Notes: generated by a model from the sequence alone, not told the origin. A stretch of 64,000 nucleotides of DNA from Chitinophagales bacterium (GCA_022360175.1 JAKSDI010000054.1:1-64000); one strand, 5' to 3'; positions 19,549 through 28,970 are shown, counted from the stretch's first letter. Program-made: numbers and translations.

Positions 19549-20283
19549 TTATTCTTGTTCGGTAAAAGCTTTTAAGAATGCTTTTGCTTCCTTTATTTTC
19601 CATCCGATATTACCATCCGATTGATCTATCACAAATTGCACATGTTTTCTAGCAGATGTAAAATCTTTATTCATTGTGTAGGCCAGGCCTAAATACCAAT
19701 TTGCTTCAATTTCATATTTTTTATCCGGCTGTTCTAAAATAGCGGTGAACGATTGAATAGCTAAATCAGCTTGTTTTTGGTAAAGCTGGCACAAGCCGAT
19801 ATAGAAATACCAATCTATTCCTTCGTCTATTTCATTTATTTGTTCAAAATATTTTTCAGCAACAGCATATGATCTGTTATTATAAGCTTCAATTGCCTTA
19901 AGTTTCAACTCTTCATCATTGCCTTTACGGCTTACTGCTTCATAGGGTTTACTCAATAATTCTTCACTTAATAGTCTCTCAGAAGGTGATGATGAAAGGG
20001 ATTGATAAGCAAACCAACTGAGCAATAGTACCACAATACTAGCTGCAACAGATAAGGCCATTCTCATAAACCTAATTCGTCCCGAATTATTTGAGGAGGC
20101 TACTTTTTCAGACGGCTCTGTTAGTCCTTCTATACCATGTTCATCCTGAAGGATCTGCCCCCATTTATTTTGAAGTTTTTCTTTCTCAAAGTGGTCTTTT
20201 ACTATTTCTTTTGTAAAAGCATCCAATTCTGATTCAGGGAGGGTACCTTTTAAATATTGGCTATGTTTTTTTAAAAATTTCAT
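19549..20283 (-). CDS. Single-pass TPR protein, probable anti-sigma factor
   Basis: 244 residues. The N-terminal ~70 residues are acidic/basic helical and cytoplasmic (YLKGTLPESELDAFTKEI), resembling the short anti-sigma domains of Bacteroidota FecR-like regulators. One membrane helix follows at about 74-95 (RMALSVAASIVVLLLSWFAY), then an extracytoplasmic region with about three TPR units (YNNRSYAVAEKYFEQI, IGLCQLYQKQADLAIQSF, YLGLAYTMNKDFTSARKH). It begins 33 bases after the sigma gene on the same strand, the usual order for an ECF sigma/anti-sigma pair. The role as anti-sigma is inferred from position and topology; there is no FecR domain or zinc-binding HxxxCxxC motif. The outward TPRs suggest it senses a protein partner, possibly a protease-processed one. 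Confidence 0.7.
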   Translation of the reverse strand: MKFLKKHSQYLKGTLPESELDAFTKEIVKDHFEKEKLQNKWGQILQDEHGIEGLTEPSEKVASSNNSGRIRFMRMALSVAASIVVLLLSWFAYQSLSSSPSERLLSEELLSKPYEAVSRKGNDEELKLKAIEAYNNRSYAVAEKYFEQINEIDEGIDWYFYIGLCQLYQKQADLAIQSFTAILEQPDKKYEIEANWYLGLAYTMNKDFTSARKHVQFVIDQSDGNIGWKIKEAKAFLKAFTEQE

Positions 20284-20316
20284 TTCGACAAATTTGTATC
20301 CGAGTTGAAGGGGTTA

Positions 20317-21264
20317 TTATCCATTGAGGTAAGACGAAAACTGTTCATAAAAGTTTTCGCCTAAAAGTTTTCGCAATTTATCTCTACAACGAGTGATCTG
20401 TTTCCTTATAGCAGCATGTGATTTACCAATTTTTTCAGCAATCTCTTTCAAGGATTCTTCTTCATAGTAATACGATCTTATCATTGACTTACAATCCGCA
20501 CAAAGCCTGTTAATAGCTTCAGCTATTAACTCAGCCAATTCATTCTGTATTAAGTCCGACTCTGTTTTTTCTTCTTCTTCAAAATCCAGTCCATTAAGCG
20601 GTAGGGGTGATTGTTTTTGACGGCCTCTCCACCTGTATAATTTACGTTTAGCTCTATAAGTAAAATAATAAGCTAGATTGCCATAAAAGATTTTGTCCTG
20701 AAGCAAATCTTTTCGTATTTCATACAAAGCATCCATCGAGCAATTATAAGCTTCTTCTTTGTTCGCATGCTCTTTAAAAATCAGATGATTCATACACTTC
20801 TCAAAGTGGGAGAGGTATACTTTTTCAATCAGCGTTTCTTCTCCTTGTTTTAACAGGGCACACAATTTTTTAAACTCAGAACGGCTTAATCCCAGGTTCT
20901 TTTGACGGTTCTCCGGAGTGGGTTGTGCTAATTTGCATTCTTTTTGGGCAAGAGACCAAAGTTCCTTTTCTATATCTAAATTCTCCTGACCTGGTTCCCA
21001 TTTTTTGATGCGCTGCTGAATTTTTCGAAATACATCATGAAGAATATCTGAAGCCTCTTCCTTTAATAAAGGATACTCTCTTGGCAGCCATTCACCTAGT
21101 TTTTCTTTAAATGGCAATTCAATCCAATGCTGAAAAGTATCACTATCCCCCTTACTTAAGTCAGTTTGTATTTCTTGTAGTTGTTGCATAGCATTCGTAA
21201 ATAATTGTTGGATAGAGCTTACATCACTTCTTAAAGATTGTAAATTACTCGCCATTATACTCAT
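20317..21264 (-). CDS. ECF-type RNA polymerase sigma factor with extended N-terminus
   Basis: 315 residues against about 170-200 for a normal ECF sigma factor. Region 4 is clear at about 250-302, with helix-turn-helix LKEIAEKIGKSHAAIRKQIT. A sigma-2-like region sits at 137-213 (LLKQGEETLIEKVYLSHFEK to LAYYFTYRAKRKLYRW). Residues 38-110 look like a second, earlier sigma-2-like unit (KGDSDTFQHW, then EEASDILHDVFRKIQ, then ELWSLAQKEC). The expected role is promoter recognition for a dedicated regulon, restrained by the adjacent membrane protein. The start is ATG 21262-21264; a second in-frame ATG three codons on is also possible. It is divergent from the subtilase gene. Confidence 0.82.
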   Translation of the reverse strand: MSIMASNLQSLRSDVSSIQQLFTNAMQQLQEIQTDLSKGDSDTFQHWIELPFKEKLGEWLPREYPLLKEEASDILHDVFRKIQQRIKKWEPGQENLDIEKELWSLAQKECKLAQPTPENRQKNLGLSRSEFKKLCALLKQGEETLIEKVYLSHFEKCMNHLIFKEHANKEEAYNCSMDALYEIRKDLLQDKIFYGNLAYYFTYRAKRKLYRWRGRQKQSPLPLNGLDFEEEEKTESDLIQNELAELIAEAINRLCADCKSMIRSYYYEEESLKEIAEKIGKSHAAIRKQITRCRDKLRKLLGENFYEQFSSYLNG

Positions 21265-21757
21265 TTAGAAGCTTAAAAATTATTTCACCCAGCATTAAGG
21301 AGTTCGTTCCATATCTATTGCTGGCATTACTTATATAATGTCCTGTCATTAATCAACTGTGTCACATTTTTCATTATAATTTTTGAAGTGATAAAAAAAG
21401 AGGCACATTTTTCATTAAAAACGCACCTCCGAAAAGACAATAATTTTACTTAAAGCTTTCTAAAAACTAGTATTAGAATAAATGGCTATGCATGATTTCA
21501 TTTGATGATAGGTTTAGATTTTGTGTATTTCACACATTATAGAAATGCCCAAAGATTTAAAAAAGTGACACTTAGAAGCTATTTGGATGCTAACATCGCC
21601 TCTCTTAAATAAAAAAATCAAAAATGCTGTCACACCTGCCATGATCCAAGGCATTGTATTTATGAGTGGCTATAATTTTTCAAACAATTACATTAATTTT
21701 TTTAGATTTTTTGACAAAACTTGTCAAAGAAAGTGTTTTTTTAAAATCAATTACGCT
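21265..21757. other. Divergent control region with 14-bp direct repeat
   Basis: A 493-base AT-rich region between the sigma gene (minus) and the subtilase (plus). CACATTTTTCATTA occurs twice as exact direct repeats, at 21363-21376 and 21404-21417 (41 bases apart, about four helical turns). TGTG-loop-CACA occurs near 21521-21534. No TAnnTTTG box was found, consistent with, but not proof of, alternative sigma recognition. Confidence 0.45.
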
Positions 21758-23332
21758 ATGATTTCAAAGACAATAATTAACGCTCTGTTCTTACTATGCC
21801 TAGTTTGCATCGTATCTACAAGTTCTGCACAAAATTATGATGATCGTTGCTTTATTGTACAGTTTAGCAACGGTACTACCCAAGCTGAAGCCAACGCACT
21901 GCTCACTCAATATAATCTATATGTTGAAGATGGCCCTACAACTTCTCTTAATACTAAATTTGTATTAGTTTGTGTTGATTCTGTACTTGGTTGGCCAGAG
22001 TCTGTCATCTACAATAATGGTGATGATGATATCAATGCAGTCATTGAAGATGTCACAGCAACCGATAGTGAAAATGATGATATTTTGGATGCTCTCGGAT
22101 TAAATTACGACATAGATTTATTGTCGCTACCAAATGAATCATCACCTTCATTCTATCATCATCCGTTAGAAAACTGTGGCTTAAATTCTTTTTCAATCAA
22201 TACAAGTCCGGGGAATAACAAAGCCAAAGTAGGCCTTTTAGATACTGGTATTAGACCAGGAGGGAATACAGAACTCAATGATTTTTTGGATCCCAGTGAT
22301 ATTGGATGGGATATCATTAACGACACTCCTTTTCCTTTAGATGATAATGGACACGGTACTCATATGGCTAGTAGTATTACTCTATCTACACCTACCAATC
22401 TTTCTTCAGTACTATCTCTTCAGGCTTTTAAAACACACGATCTAACTGGTTTTGCCAGCGTATGGAACCTCATAAAAGGTATTGACAAAGCCGTCTTGGC
22501 AGAAGTTCAAATCATCAATATGAGTAATAGTTATACAGCACCTTATGATCATCGTTTTTCAAACGCACCACTACTAGCTGCTATAGAAGAAGCTGCTGAT
22601 ATTGCAGGAATTTTATTTGTTGCAGCTGCGGGAAATGATGGCGTTGACAACGATAACACTAATAACCCATCCAATTATCCCGCTTCTTTTTTGGCAGATA
22701 ATATTCTTGCTGTTACCGCTATTGATTGCAATTATAGCATCCCATCCTGGGCAAATACCGGAGCCACTTCAGTTGATATTGCTGCTCCTGGAGTTGACAT
22801 TTGGGGACTAGATCACAATCAACAATTTGTGGAAAAGAGTGGAACTTCTTCTGCGGCAGCTTTTGTGACTCGGGTATCTGCTATGCTGGCTACTCAACAG
22901 ACTACTTTTGATTATGAAAAAGTCAAATGTGCTATTATAAATGGTGCGAAAGAAATGCCTGTAGGATCCAATATCAGTGTTAGCAATGGATATCTGGATG
23001 CGGCAAAGGCCCAAATCGTTTTTGATACGGGTTCACCTTGCACAGCAACATCTCCATCACCAAATCTTGTCCCTACTACTTTAGGTACAGGTATTGTTGA
23101 GGCTTCTATCCAAAATGGCGCATTTTTAAGCATCACTTCCGAAAAAGAACAGCCTGCTCGGTTAAGCATTTTCAATACGCTGGGCCAGGTTTTATACACT
23201 AAAGAAATAATCATTCAGGAAGGTCAAAATAAGTATACACTGGAAGGGCTTCCTCAGCAAACCTCATCTTCAGTTTACTTTTGTAATTTGCAATATGGAA
23301 CCGAAAGTGAGACTATAAAATTTGTAAGATAA
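21758..23332 (+). CDS. T9SS-exported subtilase (S8 serine peptidase)
   Basis: 524 residues from the ATG at 21758, chosen because it begins the signal peptide MISKTIINALFLLCLVCIVS; the open frame extends 57 codons upstream without a signal. Order: short inhibitor-I9-like propeptide (about 28-100), S8 catalytic domain with Asp162 (LLDTGIRPGG), His199 (NGHGTH), oxyanion Asn293 (AAAGNDG) and nucleophile Ser364 (SGTSSAAAF), then a T9SS type A C-terminal domain (about 450-524, LSIFNTLGQVLY, ending TIKFVR). All catalytic residues are present, so an active secreted endopeptidase is expected. It is divergent from the sigma/anti-sigma pair and followed by a terminator and the CHAT lipoprotein gene, which suggests a shared extracellular proteolysis theme. 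Confidence 0.9.
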   Translation: MISKTIINALFLLCLVCIVSTSSAQNYDDRCFIVQFSNGTTQAEANALLTQYNLYVEDGPTTSLNTKFVLVCVDSVLGWPESVIYNNGDDDINAVIEDVTATDSENDDILDALGLNYDIDLLSLPNESSPSFYHHPLENCGLNSFSINTSPGNNKAKVGLLDTGIRPGGNTELNDFLDPSDIGWDIINDTPFPLDDNGHGTHMASSITLSTPTNLSSVLSLQAFKTHDLTGFASVWNLIKGIDKAVLAEVQIINMSNSYTAPYDHRFSNAPLLAAIEEAADIAGILFVAAAGNDGVDNDNTNNPSNYPASFLADNILAVTAIDCNYSIPSWANTGATSVDIAAPGVDIWGLDHNQQFVEKSGTSSAAAFVTRVSAMLATQQTTFDYEKVKCAIINGAKEMPVGSNISVSNGYLDAAKAQIVFDTGSPCTATSPSPNLVPTTLGTGIVEASIQNGAFLSITSEKEQPARLSIFNTLGQVLYTKEIIIQEGQNKYTLEGLPQQTSSSVYFCNLQYGTESETIKFVR

Positions 23333-23355
23333 TTAATAACAATAGCCATCCTCAG

Positions 23356-23392
23356 CCCAATCCTCTTAAGCTAAAAGAGGATTGGGTTTCAT
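23356..23392 (+). terminator. Terminator after the subtilase gene
   Basis: A perfect 12-bp stem (CCCAATCCTCTT 23356-23367 with AAGAGGATTGGG 23375-23386) with a 7-nt loop. It is followed by TTTCATATATTATTTT. It separates the subtilase and CHAT transcripts. Confidence 0.78.
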
Positions 23393-23542
23393 ATATTATT
23401 TTACTGATTGTGCAAATAGCAACATTATTTGTGCAATTTATCCTACCATCATATGCACTAGTAAATCTCTCTATTTCCTTATTGTCGAACAATCCTTATC
23501 TTGAAGCTTCCATTTTTTGGATTGTATATAAGGTACTTGCCC

Positions 23543-26425
23543 ATGTTATCTAAAGCCATTTCGCTAATAAACTTTAAGTGGTTTGTTTTTTGCTTTATTT
23601 GCTTTTTGTACTCTTGTGTTTCTGATCCCTCCCATGATGCAATAGGGTCAGCTGCACTCAATGATTTAATCCAGGAGAAACTTCAGGAAGCACAAAGACT
23701 TCAAGACTCTTTAGAGTTTAACAAAGCGATTGAGGTACTTCAAACAATCCGCCAGCAAGCCAATTTTTCCAGAGCTCTGGATTCTCTACAGTCAAATGTT
23801 TATCATAAGTATGGTTTGATGCATTTCAACCAAGAAGATTACCATCAGGCAATTCTTTACCTGGATACTGCTATTACAATTCGCAGTAATATCACTACGT
23901 ATCCGGTAGAACAATTAGCCAATAGTTATTATATCCGATCACAAGCAAGAATTCAATTAAGAGATCCAGAGGCTTTAGCTGATATTCAACAAGCCATTGG
24001 ATATATTGAAAAAGGTGGTGATGAAAACACCCTAGCAAAGTATTACGTTTTCATGGCTGTTGCACTTCAAAGTCTTGGCGATTTTGGCCAGGCAGAGTAC
24101 TACTATAAAAAAGTACTAGACAATGCTAATATAGAAGAAACAAGCCACCAAATGGCTTTACTGTATTTAAATCTTGGCACATTTTACGCATTACAAAAGA
24201 AAACCCCAGAGCAACAGGAGGCATTACAAAAAGCGCTCTATATTTACAAGCAACTCGGAAGGCCTTATGAGCGCAATTATTTTGCAACAGCTATTTCGTT
24301 AGGCAATAACCTCTTACGACAAGAAGCGCCACAAAAAGCGGAAAACTACTTTTTAGATATACTTGAGCAAATAATACAATCTGAAAACAGCTACTTAAGA
24401 CTTCAGGAAGCTTGCTTTAACTCCTTAGCCTATGCCAATTTAAAAATGCACAATTTTAAAAAAGCTCGCTCTTTTTATTCTGATCTATTAGAATTGTCTA
24501 CTCAAATAAGCCCTTCTCGGTATAATGTTGCTAAAGCCATGGCTTATGAAGGGATCGGTGACACATACAGAACGGCACCAGAACTCACTTTAGCTATTAC
24601 TCATTACCACAAAGCCATTCAGAGCCTTTTCGTAGATTTTGATTCTGATAATATTTATGCTACTCCATCTGCCAGTACAAATCCTGTTATCAACAAAAAA
24701 CATGCATTAAGAATACTAGAGCTTAAAGCAAGTGCCCACCTGGATAAATACGATGCTGATGGCCAGCAGATGGAATTGGAAGCAGCCTTACAAATCTATC
24801 AATATATAGATATCTTATTTACCAATACTCGGCAAGAGTTTAAGGCGGCTTCGTCCCGGTTCAATATCGTAAAAGAGAGTATTCCTGTTTATGAACAAGC
24901 GACTCTAATTGCTTTACAATTACACGATCTGACTCAAGATGAAAAGTACTTGCATCAAGCTTTTAATTTTGCTACTAAAAATAAAGCTATTGTACTTCAG
25001 GATGGTTTACAAAATGAACGTGCTCAATATGCGGGTATCCCCCCGAAATTGTTAAGCCAGGAAAACGCTTTAAAAAAAGAGCATTATCTGTTAGAAACAG
25101 AAATCATTGAATTGGAATCTGAAGGGGAAGCATCAGAAGGCTTGTCAGACAAAAAAGACAGGCTTTTCGAAATTGTTCGAGAATACGAGGCACTAATTCA
25201 AAAGCTCGAACAGGATTATCCAAAATATTATCAACTGAAATACGAAATCAGCCAGGTAGTCAACCCCAATGACATCGCTGCCAATCTTCCTGAAGGAGCT
25301 GCTATGATAGAGTTTTTTGTTGGAAAAAAGCAGCTATTCATTTTTGCTATTTCCTCAAAAGGCCTCAAACATTATGCCTTGCCAAAACCTAAAAAGCTGT
25401 TCACAAAAACTCGAGCATTCCGAAAAATATTACAAGACAATAATGCTTCCTCTCCAGGTACGGACTACGCAGATATCGCTTACTCACTGTATCAATACCT
25501 ATTAGAAGCTCCGCTTGCAGATTTAGAAAAAGATCAGGAAATCAAACGGCTTATTATTATTCCAGACAATCAACTACTCCAAATTTCTTTTGACGCCTTA
25601 TTATACCAGGCATTCGAAACAGATGATGAGGCCACTAGCTGGAATACTCCTGAAATCCCCTATCTATTAAAAAAATACGCTATCAGTTATGCCTACTCCA
25701 ACAAATTGATCTATGATGCGGCGTCCAACAAACGCATTCAAAAATCATTAGCTGCTTTCGCAGGTTTTGGTTTAGAATATGATGACTATACACTAGAAGG
25801 TATTAATGAATTATCAAAGCTTGAAGTAGATACTACTTTAAGTAGAGGAATGGGGAAACTATTTCATTCCGTAAAGGAAATAGAAGAAGTAAAGGATATA
25901 ATAGGAAAAGGAAGCCTGTGGCGTAACAAAAAAGCAACTAAAAAGTCTTTTCTAAAGAATGCCCCAAAATATAAGGTGCTCCACCTCGCTATGCATGGAT
26001 ATGAATCAGCATCCAGCCCTCTCAATTCGGCCTTAATTTTTACCAGAAAAGAAGAAAAATCTGATTATATATTAAAGGCAGCAGACTTATATACGATGTC
26101 TTTACATGCAGATATGACCGTTTTGAGTGCTTGTCATACCGCTACTGGCCGAGTATATAAAGGAGAAGGAGTCCGGTCTCTGGCACGAGCTTTTCGATAC
26201 GCTGGCTGCCCCAGTCTGCTTGCAACGCTTTGGTCTGTTTCAGATTATTCAACCAAAGAAATCATTGTCAATTTTTATGATCATTTGAAAAATGGGAATA
26301 GTAAAGATATCGCTTTACAGAAAGCAAAACTAAATTATCTTAAGATTGGACAGCCCTCACAGAAGATGCCTTATTTCTGGTCTAATTTAGTGCTAATTGG
26401 AGAGCCTGGACCCCTGGATTTTTGA
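23543..26425 (+). CDS. TPR-CHAT caspase-like lipoprotein
   Basis: 960 residues from the ATG at 23543. A TTG-started frame 14 codons longer is possible but lengthens the signal peptide needlessly. The N-terminus is a lipoprotein signal with lipobox LYSC, so the protein should be membrane-anchored outside the cytoplasm. Residues about 30-450 are TPR units (YHKYGLMHFNQEDYHQAILY, YYKKVLDNANI). A coiled region follows, with ELESEGEASEG near 530. The C-terminal CHAT peptidase domain covers about 575-960, with catalytic His818 (HLAMHGYES) and Cys864 (VLSACHTATG), then GEGVRSLARAF and LATLWSVSD, all typical of CHAT. CHAT proteins are caspase/separase-fold cysteine proteases, known from Craspase and gasdermin systems; its substrate is unknown. 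No gasdermin gene is visible nearby. Confidence 0.88.
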   Translation: MLSKAISLINFKWFVFCFICFLYSCVSDPSHDAIGSAALNDLIQEKLQEAQRLQDSLEFNKAIEVLQTIRQQANFSRALDSLQSNVYHKYGLMHFNQEDYHQAILYLDTAITIRSNITTYPVEQLANSYYIRSQARIQLRDPEALADIQQAIGYIEKGGDENTLAKYYVFMAVALQSLGDFGQAEYYYKKVLDNANIEETSHQMALLYLNLGTFYALQKKTPEQQEALQKALYIYKQLGRPYERNYFATAISLGNNLLRQEAPQKAENYFLDILEQIIQSENSYLRLQEACFNSLAYANLKMHNFKKARSFYSDLLELSTQISPSRYNVAKAMAYEGIGDTYRTAPELTLAITHYHKAIQSLFVDFDSDNIYATPSASTNPVINKKHALRILELKASAHLDKYDADGQQMELEAALQIYQYIDILFTNTRQEFKAASSRFNIVKESIPVYEQATLIALQLHDLTQDEKYLHQAFNFATKNKAIVLQDGLQNERAQYAGIPPKLLSQENALKKEHYLLETEIIELESEGEASEGLSDKKDRLFEIVREYEALIQKLEQDYPKYYQLKYEISQVVNPNDIAANLPEGAAMIEFFVGKKQLFIFAISSKGLKHYALPKPKKLFTKTRAFRKILQDNNASSPGTDYADIAYSLYQYLLEAPLADLEKDQEIKRLIIIPDNQLLQISFDALLYQAFETDDEATSWNTPEIPYLLKKYAISYAYSNKLIYDAASNKRIQKSLAAFAGFGLEYDDYTLEGINELSKLEVDTTLSRGMGKLFHSVKEIEEVKDIIGKGSLWRNKKATKKSFLKNAPKYKVLHLAMHGYESASSPLNSALIFTRKEEKSDYILKAADLYTMSLHADMTVLSACHTATGRVYKGEGVRSLARAFRYAGCPSLLATLWSVSDYSTKEIIVNFYDHLKNGNSKDIALQKAKLNYLKIGQPSQKMPYFWSNLVLIGEPGPLDF

Positions 26426-26458
26426 TTTCCATCAATATCACCTTCTTTAAAGCCTAAA

Positions 26459-26492
26459 AGCCTTTTTAGAAATGTGACTTTCTAAAAAGGCT
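26459..26492. terminator. Bidirectional terminator
   Basis: A perfect 14-bp stem (AGCCTTTTTAGAAA 26459-26472 with TTTCTAAAAAGGCT 26479-26492) with a 6-nt loop. It lies between the convergent CHAT and TonB receptor genes and carries T runs within both arms; CTTATTT follows on the plus strand. Confidence 0.72.
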
Positions 26493-26523
26493 CTTATTTC
26501 CAGACGCTATATTATAAAATCAT

Positions 26524-28899
26524 CTAAAAGCGTTTTTGCCCTGAAAACTCCATCGCTTCCCCTTTACCGAATCCATAGCTGAATCCTGCTGTAATAAAAC
26601 GGCCTCGCTGATTAAAATCATAGGAATAGAAGGTAGGCTGGATTGTTTCGCTTTCTCTAATTCTCGAAGCGAAGATATCTCTCACACTAATATTAATTAC
26701 TCCTTTCCCTTTTAGTATTTTTTTGCGGAAGCCGAAATCTGCAAAAAGCTGATCTGAAAGAGTCCCTTGTAAAGTCTGTTCTTTAGAGCGATATCGTCCT
26801 GTCACTTCCATATCTATATCTGCAGGAAATTTAAACTTTGCAGTTGCTTTACTCGACCACTGATCTGCATCGAAATCGAAAACAGCATCTTCAAACGTTC
26901 CTTCTCTATTAAAATAGTTGTAGTTAAAATCGCCATTAATAGTCAACCAACGAGCAGGTGAATATTTAGCATTGAACTCAAAACCTGTTGTTTTCTTTGT
27001 ACCTATATTTTCCGGGCGGCTAAAGCTGATATTGTCTTCAAAGGTATTGATGCGCTCGATTACATCTGTAGTATAACGATAATAAACGGAAGCATTCATC
27101 GATATCTTACCAAATATGTAAATACTCGACACCTCATAAGAATCGGTAAATTCTGGCTCTAATTGAGGATTTCCTGTACGTATACTGAAGTTGTTTCTAA
27201 TATTGAAGAAAGGGTTCAAATTCCATAGGTGTGGCCGATAAATACGCCGGGAGTAGCCTGCCTGCAAAGAAACGGCTTCGCTAATTTTATACGATGTATG
27301 GGCACTAGGAAACAGATTAGCATAATTTTGAGTGTTCCTTTCTTCCGTATTTACGAGTAAGGTTTGTAGATCTGTATGTTCTACACGGAGTCCTAATTTT
27401 AGTCCCCACTTATCTCCTTCGTATGCTCCCGTTGCATAAACCCCCAGTACTTTCTGGTCGTATTCAAAAATATTGGTCAATGCACTATCCAGTACCCATT
27501 CCTCATCCAGATAATTGGATACGGCATAATCATTGCCTACATCATTAAGCACATATTGGGCTCCTGTTTCCAATGTGACTCTATCTGAAAAAGGTTTTGT
27601 GTAATCCAATTTAAAGATGTATTCCGCTTCCTGAAAATCAGTACGTGTTTGCTGGCTGGCAAAAGTAGTATCTCCAAAGGTGGCTATATTTTCAAACTCA
27701 GAAGATTGATCCTTACCAAAGAAATTACCTAATGCACTGAACAATAGTACGTGATCTTTGTCGTCTTCAAAATCCTTTTTGTATTGTAATTCATATCGCC
27801 ACTTAGGATTAGTAGCCTCCGTTACCTCTTCACGACGCCATTCGTATAATGTTGTGTTAGTCGCATCCTGAAAACGGAAATCAAAACTGGAAGGCTGATC
27901 CTCTACTTCATAAGCAAAATGCCCTGATAAGGTCAACACATTATGCTCATTGATATGATAATCGGTACCTAAAATTACATTGTAAAAAGTTTCATTTCTG
28001 TATTCTTTTCCATCACTAAACAAAGTGGTGTTATCCACAAGATCCTGGTTGATAAACTCTCTGGTACGTGGTAATTCTCGATATCCTACGCCCAGCTGAC
28101 TGAAGAGGTTGAACTTATCTGTTCGACGATTCAGGCTAAGGCCAAAACTATGATTATGAGGGACTCCTACATTAACAGTAGCAGAACCATTGACACCTTC
28201 TCTTTCGTCCTTTTTTAGTATGATATTGATAATACCGGAAGTACCTTCTGCATCGTATTTTGCCGAAGGATTCGTAATCACCTCAATGCTTTCTATCATA
28301 TCTGCTGTAATTGTTCCCAGAGCATTGCTTTGCTCATTGGCAAGTACAGATGGTTTGCCATTGATCAAAATTTGCACACCAGCACTTCCTCTTAAACTGA
28401 TTTCGCCCTCAATATTTACATTAACAGAAGGAACATTATTGAGTACTTCTAATGCACTTGCTCCTGTAGTACTGAGGTCCTTTCCTACATTAAAGACTCG
28501 TTTATCCAATTTAAACTCAGTAACTGATTTTTCTCCACGAACGACTACTTCATCGAGTGTTTGACTATCTTCCGAAAGGATGATTGTACCCAAATCTACT
28601 TTTGCATTCTCCACTTTGATCTCATCAATTCTCTGAGATACAAAACCAATGAAGCTAACTTCTACAAGAATATTTGCAGTAGGCGATTCTATCATAAAAA
28701 CACCATCTGCTGCAGTAGTTGTGCCTGTAATTGGAGTATTCGTTAGTGCATCACTTATCATAATGGTAGCAAACTCAATGGGCTGTCCACTTGACTGATC
28801 TACTACCTTACCAAGGATTTCAATTGCCTGGTTTTGTGCTATTAAAAAATAAGGGCTTAATAACAATAGGGTGATGAAGCTAGATAGCTTTTGTTTCAT
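26524..28899 (-). CDS. TonB-dependent receptor, OMP beta-barrel type
   Basis: 791 residues from the ATG at 28897-28899, which starts the signal peptide MKQKLSSFITLLLLSPYFLIAQ; the longer frame adds 30 residues partly encoded by a palindrome. Order: carboxypeptidase-like regulatory domain (about 28-110, IEILGKVVDQSSGQPIEFAT), plug (about 115-230, TLDEVVVRGEK, LNNVPSVNVNIEGEISLRG), then a 22-strand-type barrel, with conserved GYSRRIYRPHLWNLNPFF near 590. It belongs to the outer-membrane beta-barrel (OMP_b-brl_3) group rather than SusC, and no SusD partner is adjacent. The substrate is unknown. It ends in the bidirectional terminator shared with the CHAT gene. Confidence 0.88.
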   Translation of the reverse strand: MKQKLSSFITLLLLSPYFLIAQNQAIEILGKVVDQSSGQPIEFATIMISDALTNTPITGTTTAADGVFMIESPTANILVEVSFIGFVSQRIDEIKVENAKVDLGTIILSEDSQTLDEVVVRGEKSVTEFKLDKRVFNVGKDLSTTGASALEVLNNVPSVNVNIEGEISLRGSAGVQILINGKPSVLANEQSNALGTITADMIESIEVITNPSAKYDAEGTSGIINIILKKDEREGVNGSATVNVGVPHNHSFGLSLNRRTDKFNLFSQLGVGYRELPRTREFINQDLVDNTTLFSDGKEYRNETFYNVILGTDYHINEHNVLTLSGHFAYEVEDQPSSFDFRFQDATNTTLYEWRREEVTEATNPKWRYELQYKKDFEDDKDHVLLFSALGNFFGKDQSSEFENIATFGDTTFASQQTRTDFQEAEYIFKLDYTKPFSDRVTLETGAQYVLNDVGNDYAVSNYLDEEWVLDSALTNIFEYDQKVLGVYATGAYEGDKWGLKLGLRVEHTDLQTLLVNTEERNTQNYANLFPSAHTSYKISEAVSLQAGYSRRIYRPHLWNLNPFFNIRNNFSIRTGNPQLEPEFTDSYEVSSIYIFGKISMNASVYYRYTTDVIERINTFEDNISFSRPENIGTKKTTGFEFNAKYSPARWLTINGDFNYNYFNREGTFEDAVFDFDADQWSSKATAKFKFPADIDMEVTGRYRSKEQTLQGTLSDQLFADFGFRKKILKGKGVINISVRDIFASRIRESETIQPTFYSYDFNQRGRFITAGFSYGFGKGEAMEFSGQKRF

Positions 28900-28970
28900 A
28901 TGTTTAAAATTTTTCTGCAGTTGAAAATTTGCAGAAAAATGTCTGCACATATGCAACCGCTGCGCTCTCA

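Noticed and set aside
23543..26425. CHAT gene as part of a Craspase (type III-E CRISPR) system
   Set aside because: No Cas7-11-type effector or CRISPR array in the window, and the protein carries a lipoprotein signal.
23543..26425. CHAT gene as activator of a bacterial gasdermin
   Set aside because: No small gasdermin-like ORF lies next to it; the neighbours are a subtilase and a convergent TonB receptor.
26524..28899. SusC-type glycan importer
   Set aside because: No SusD partner, and the barrel resembles the OMP_b-brl_3 group rather than SusC.
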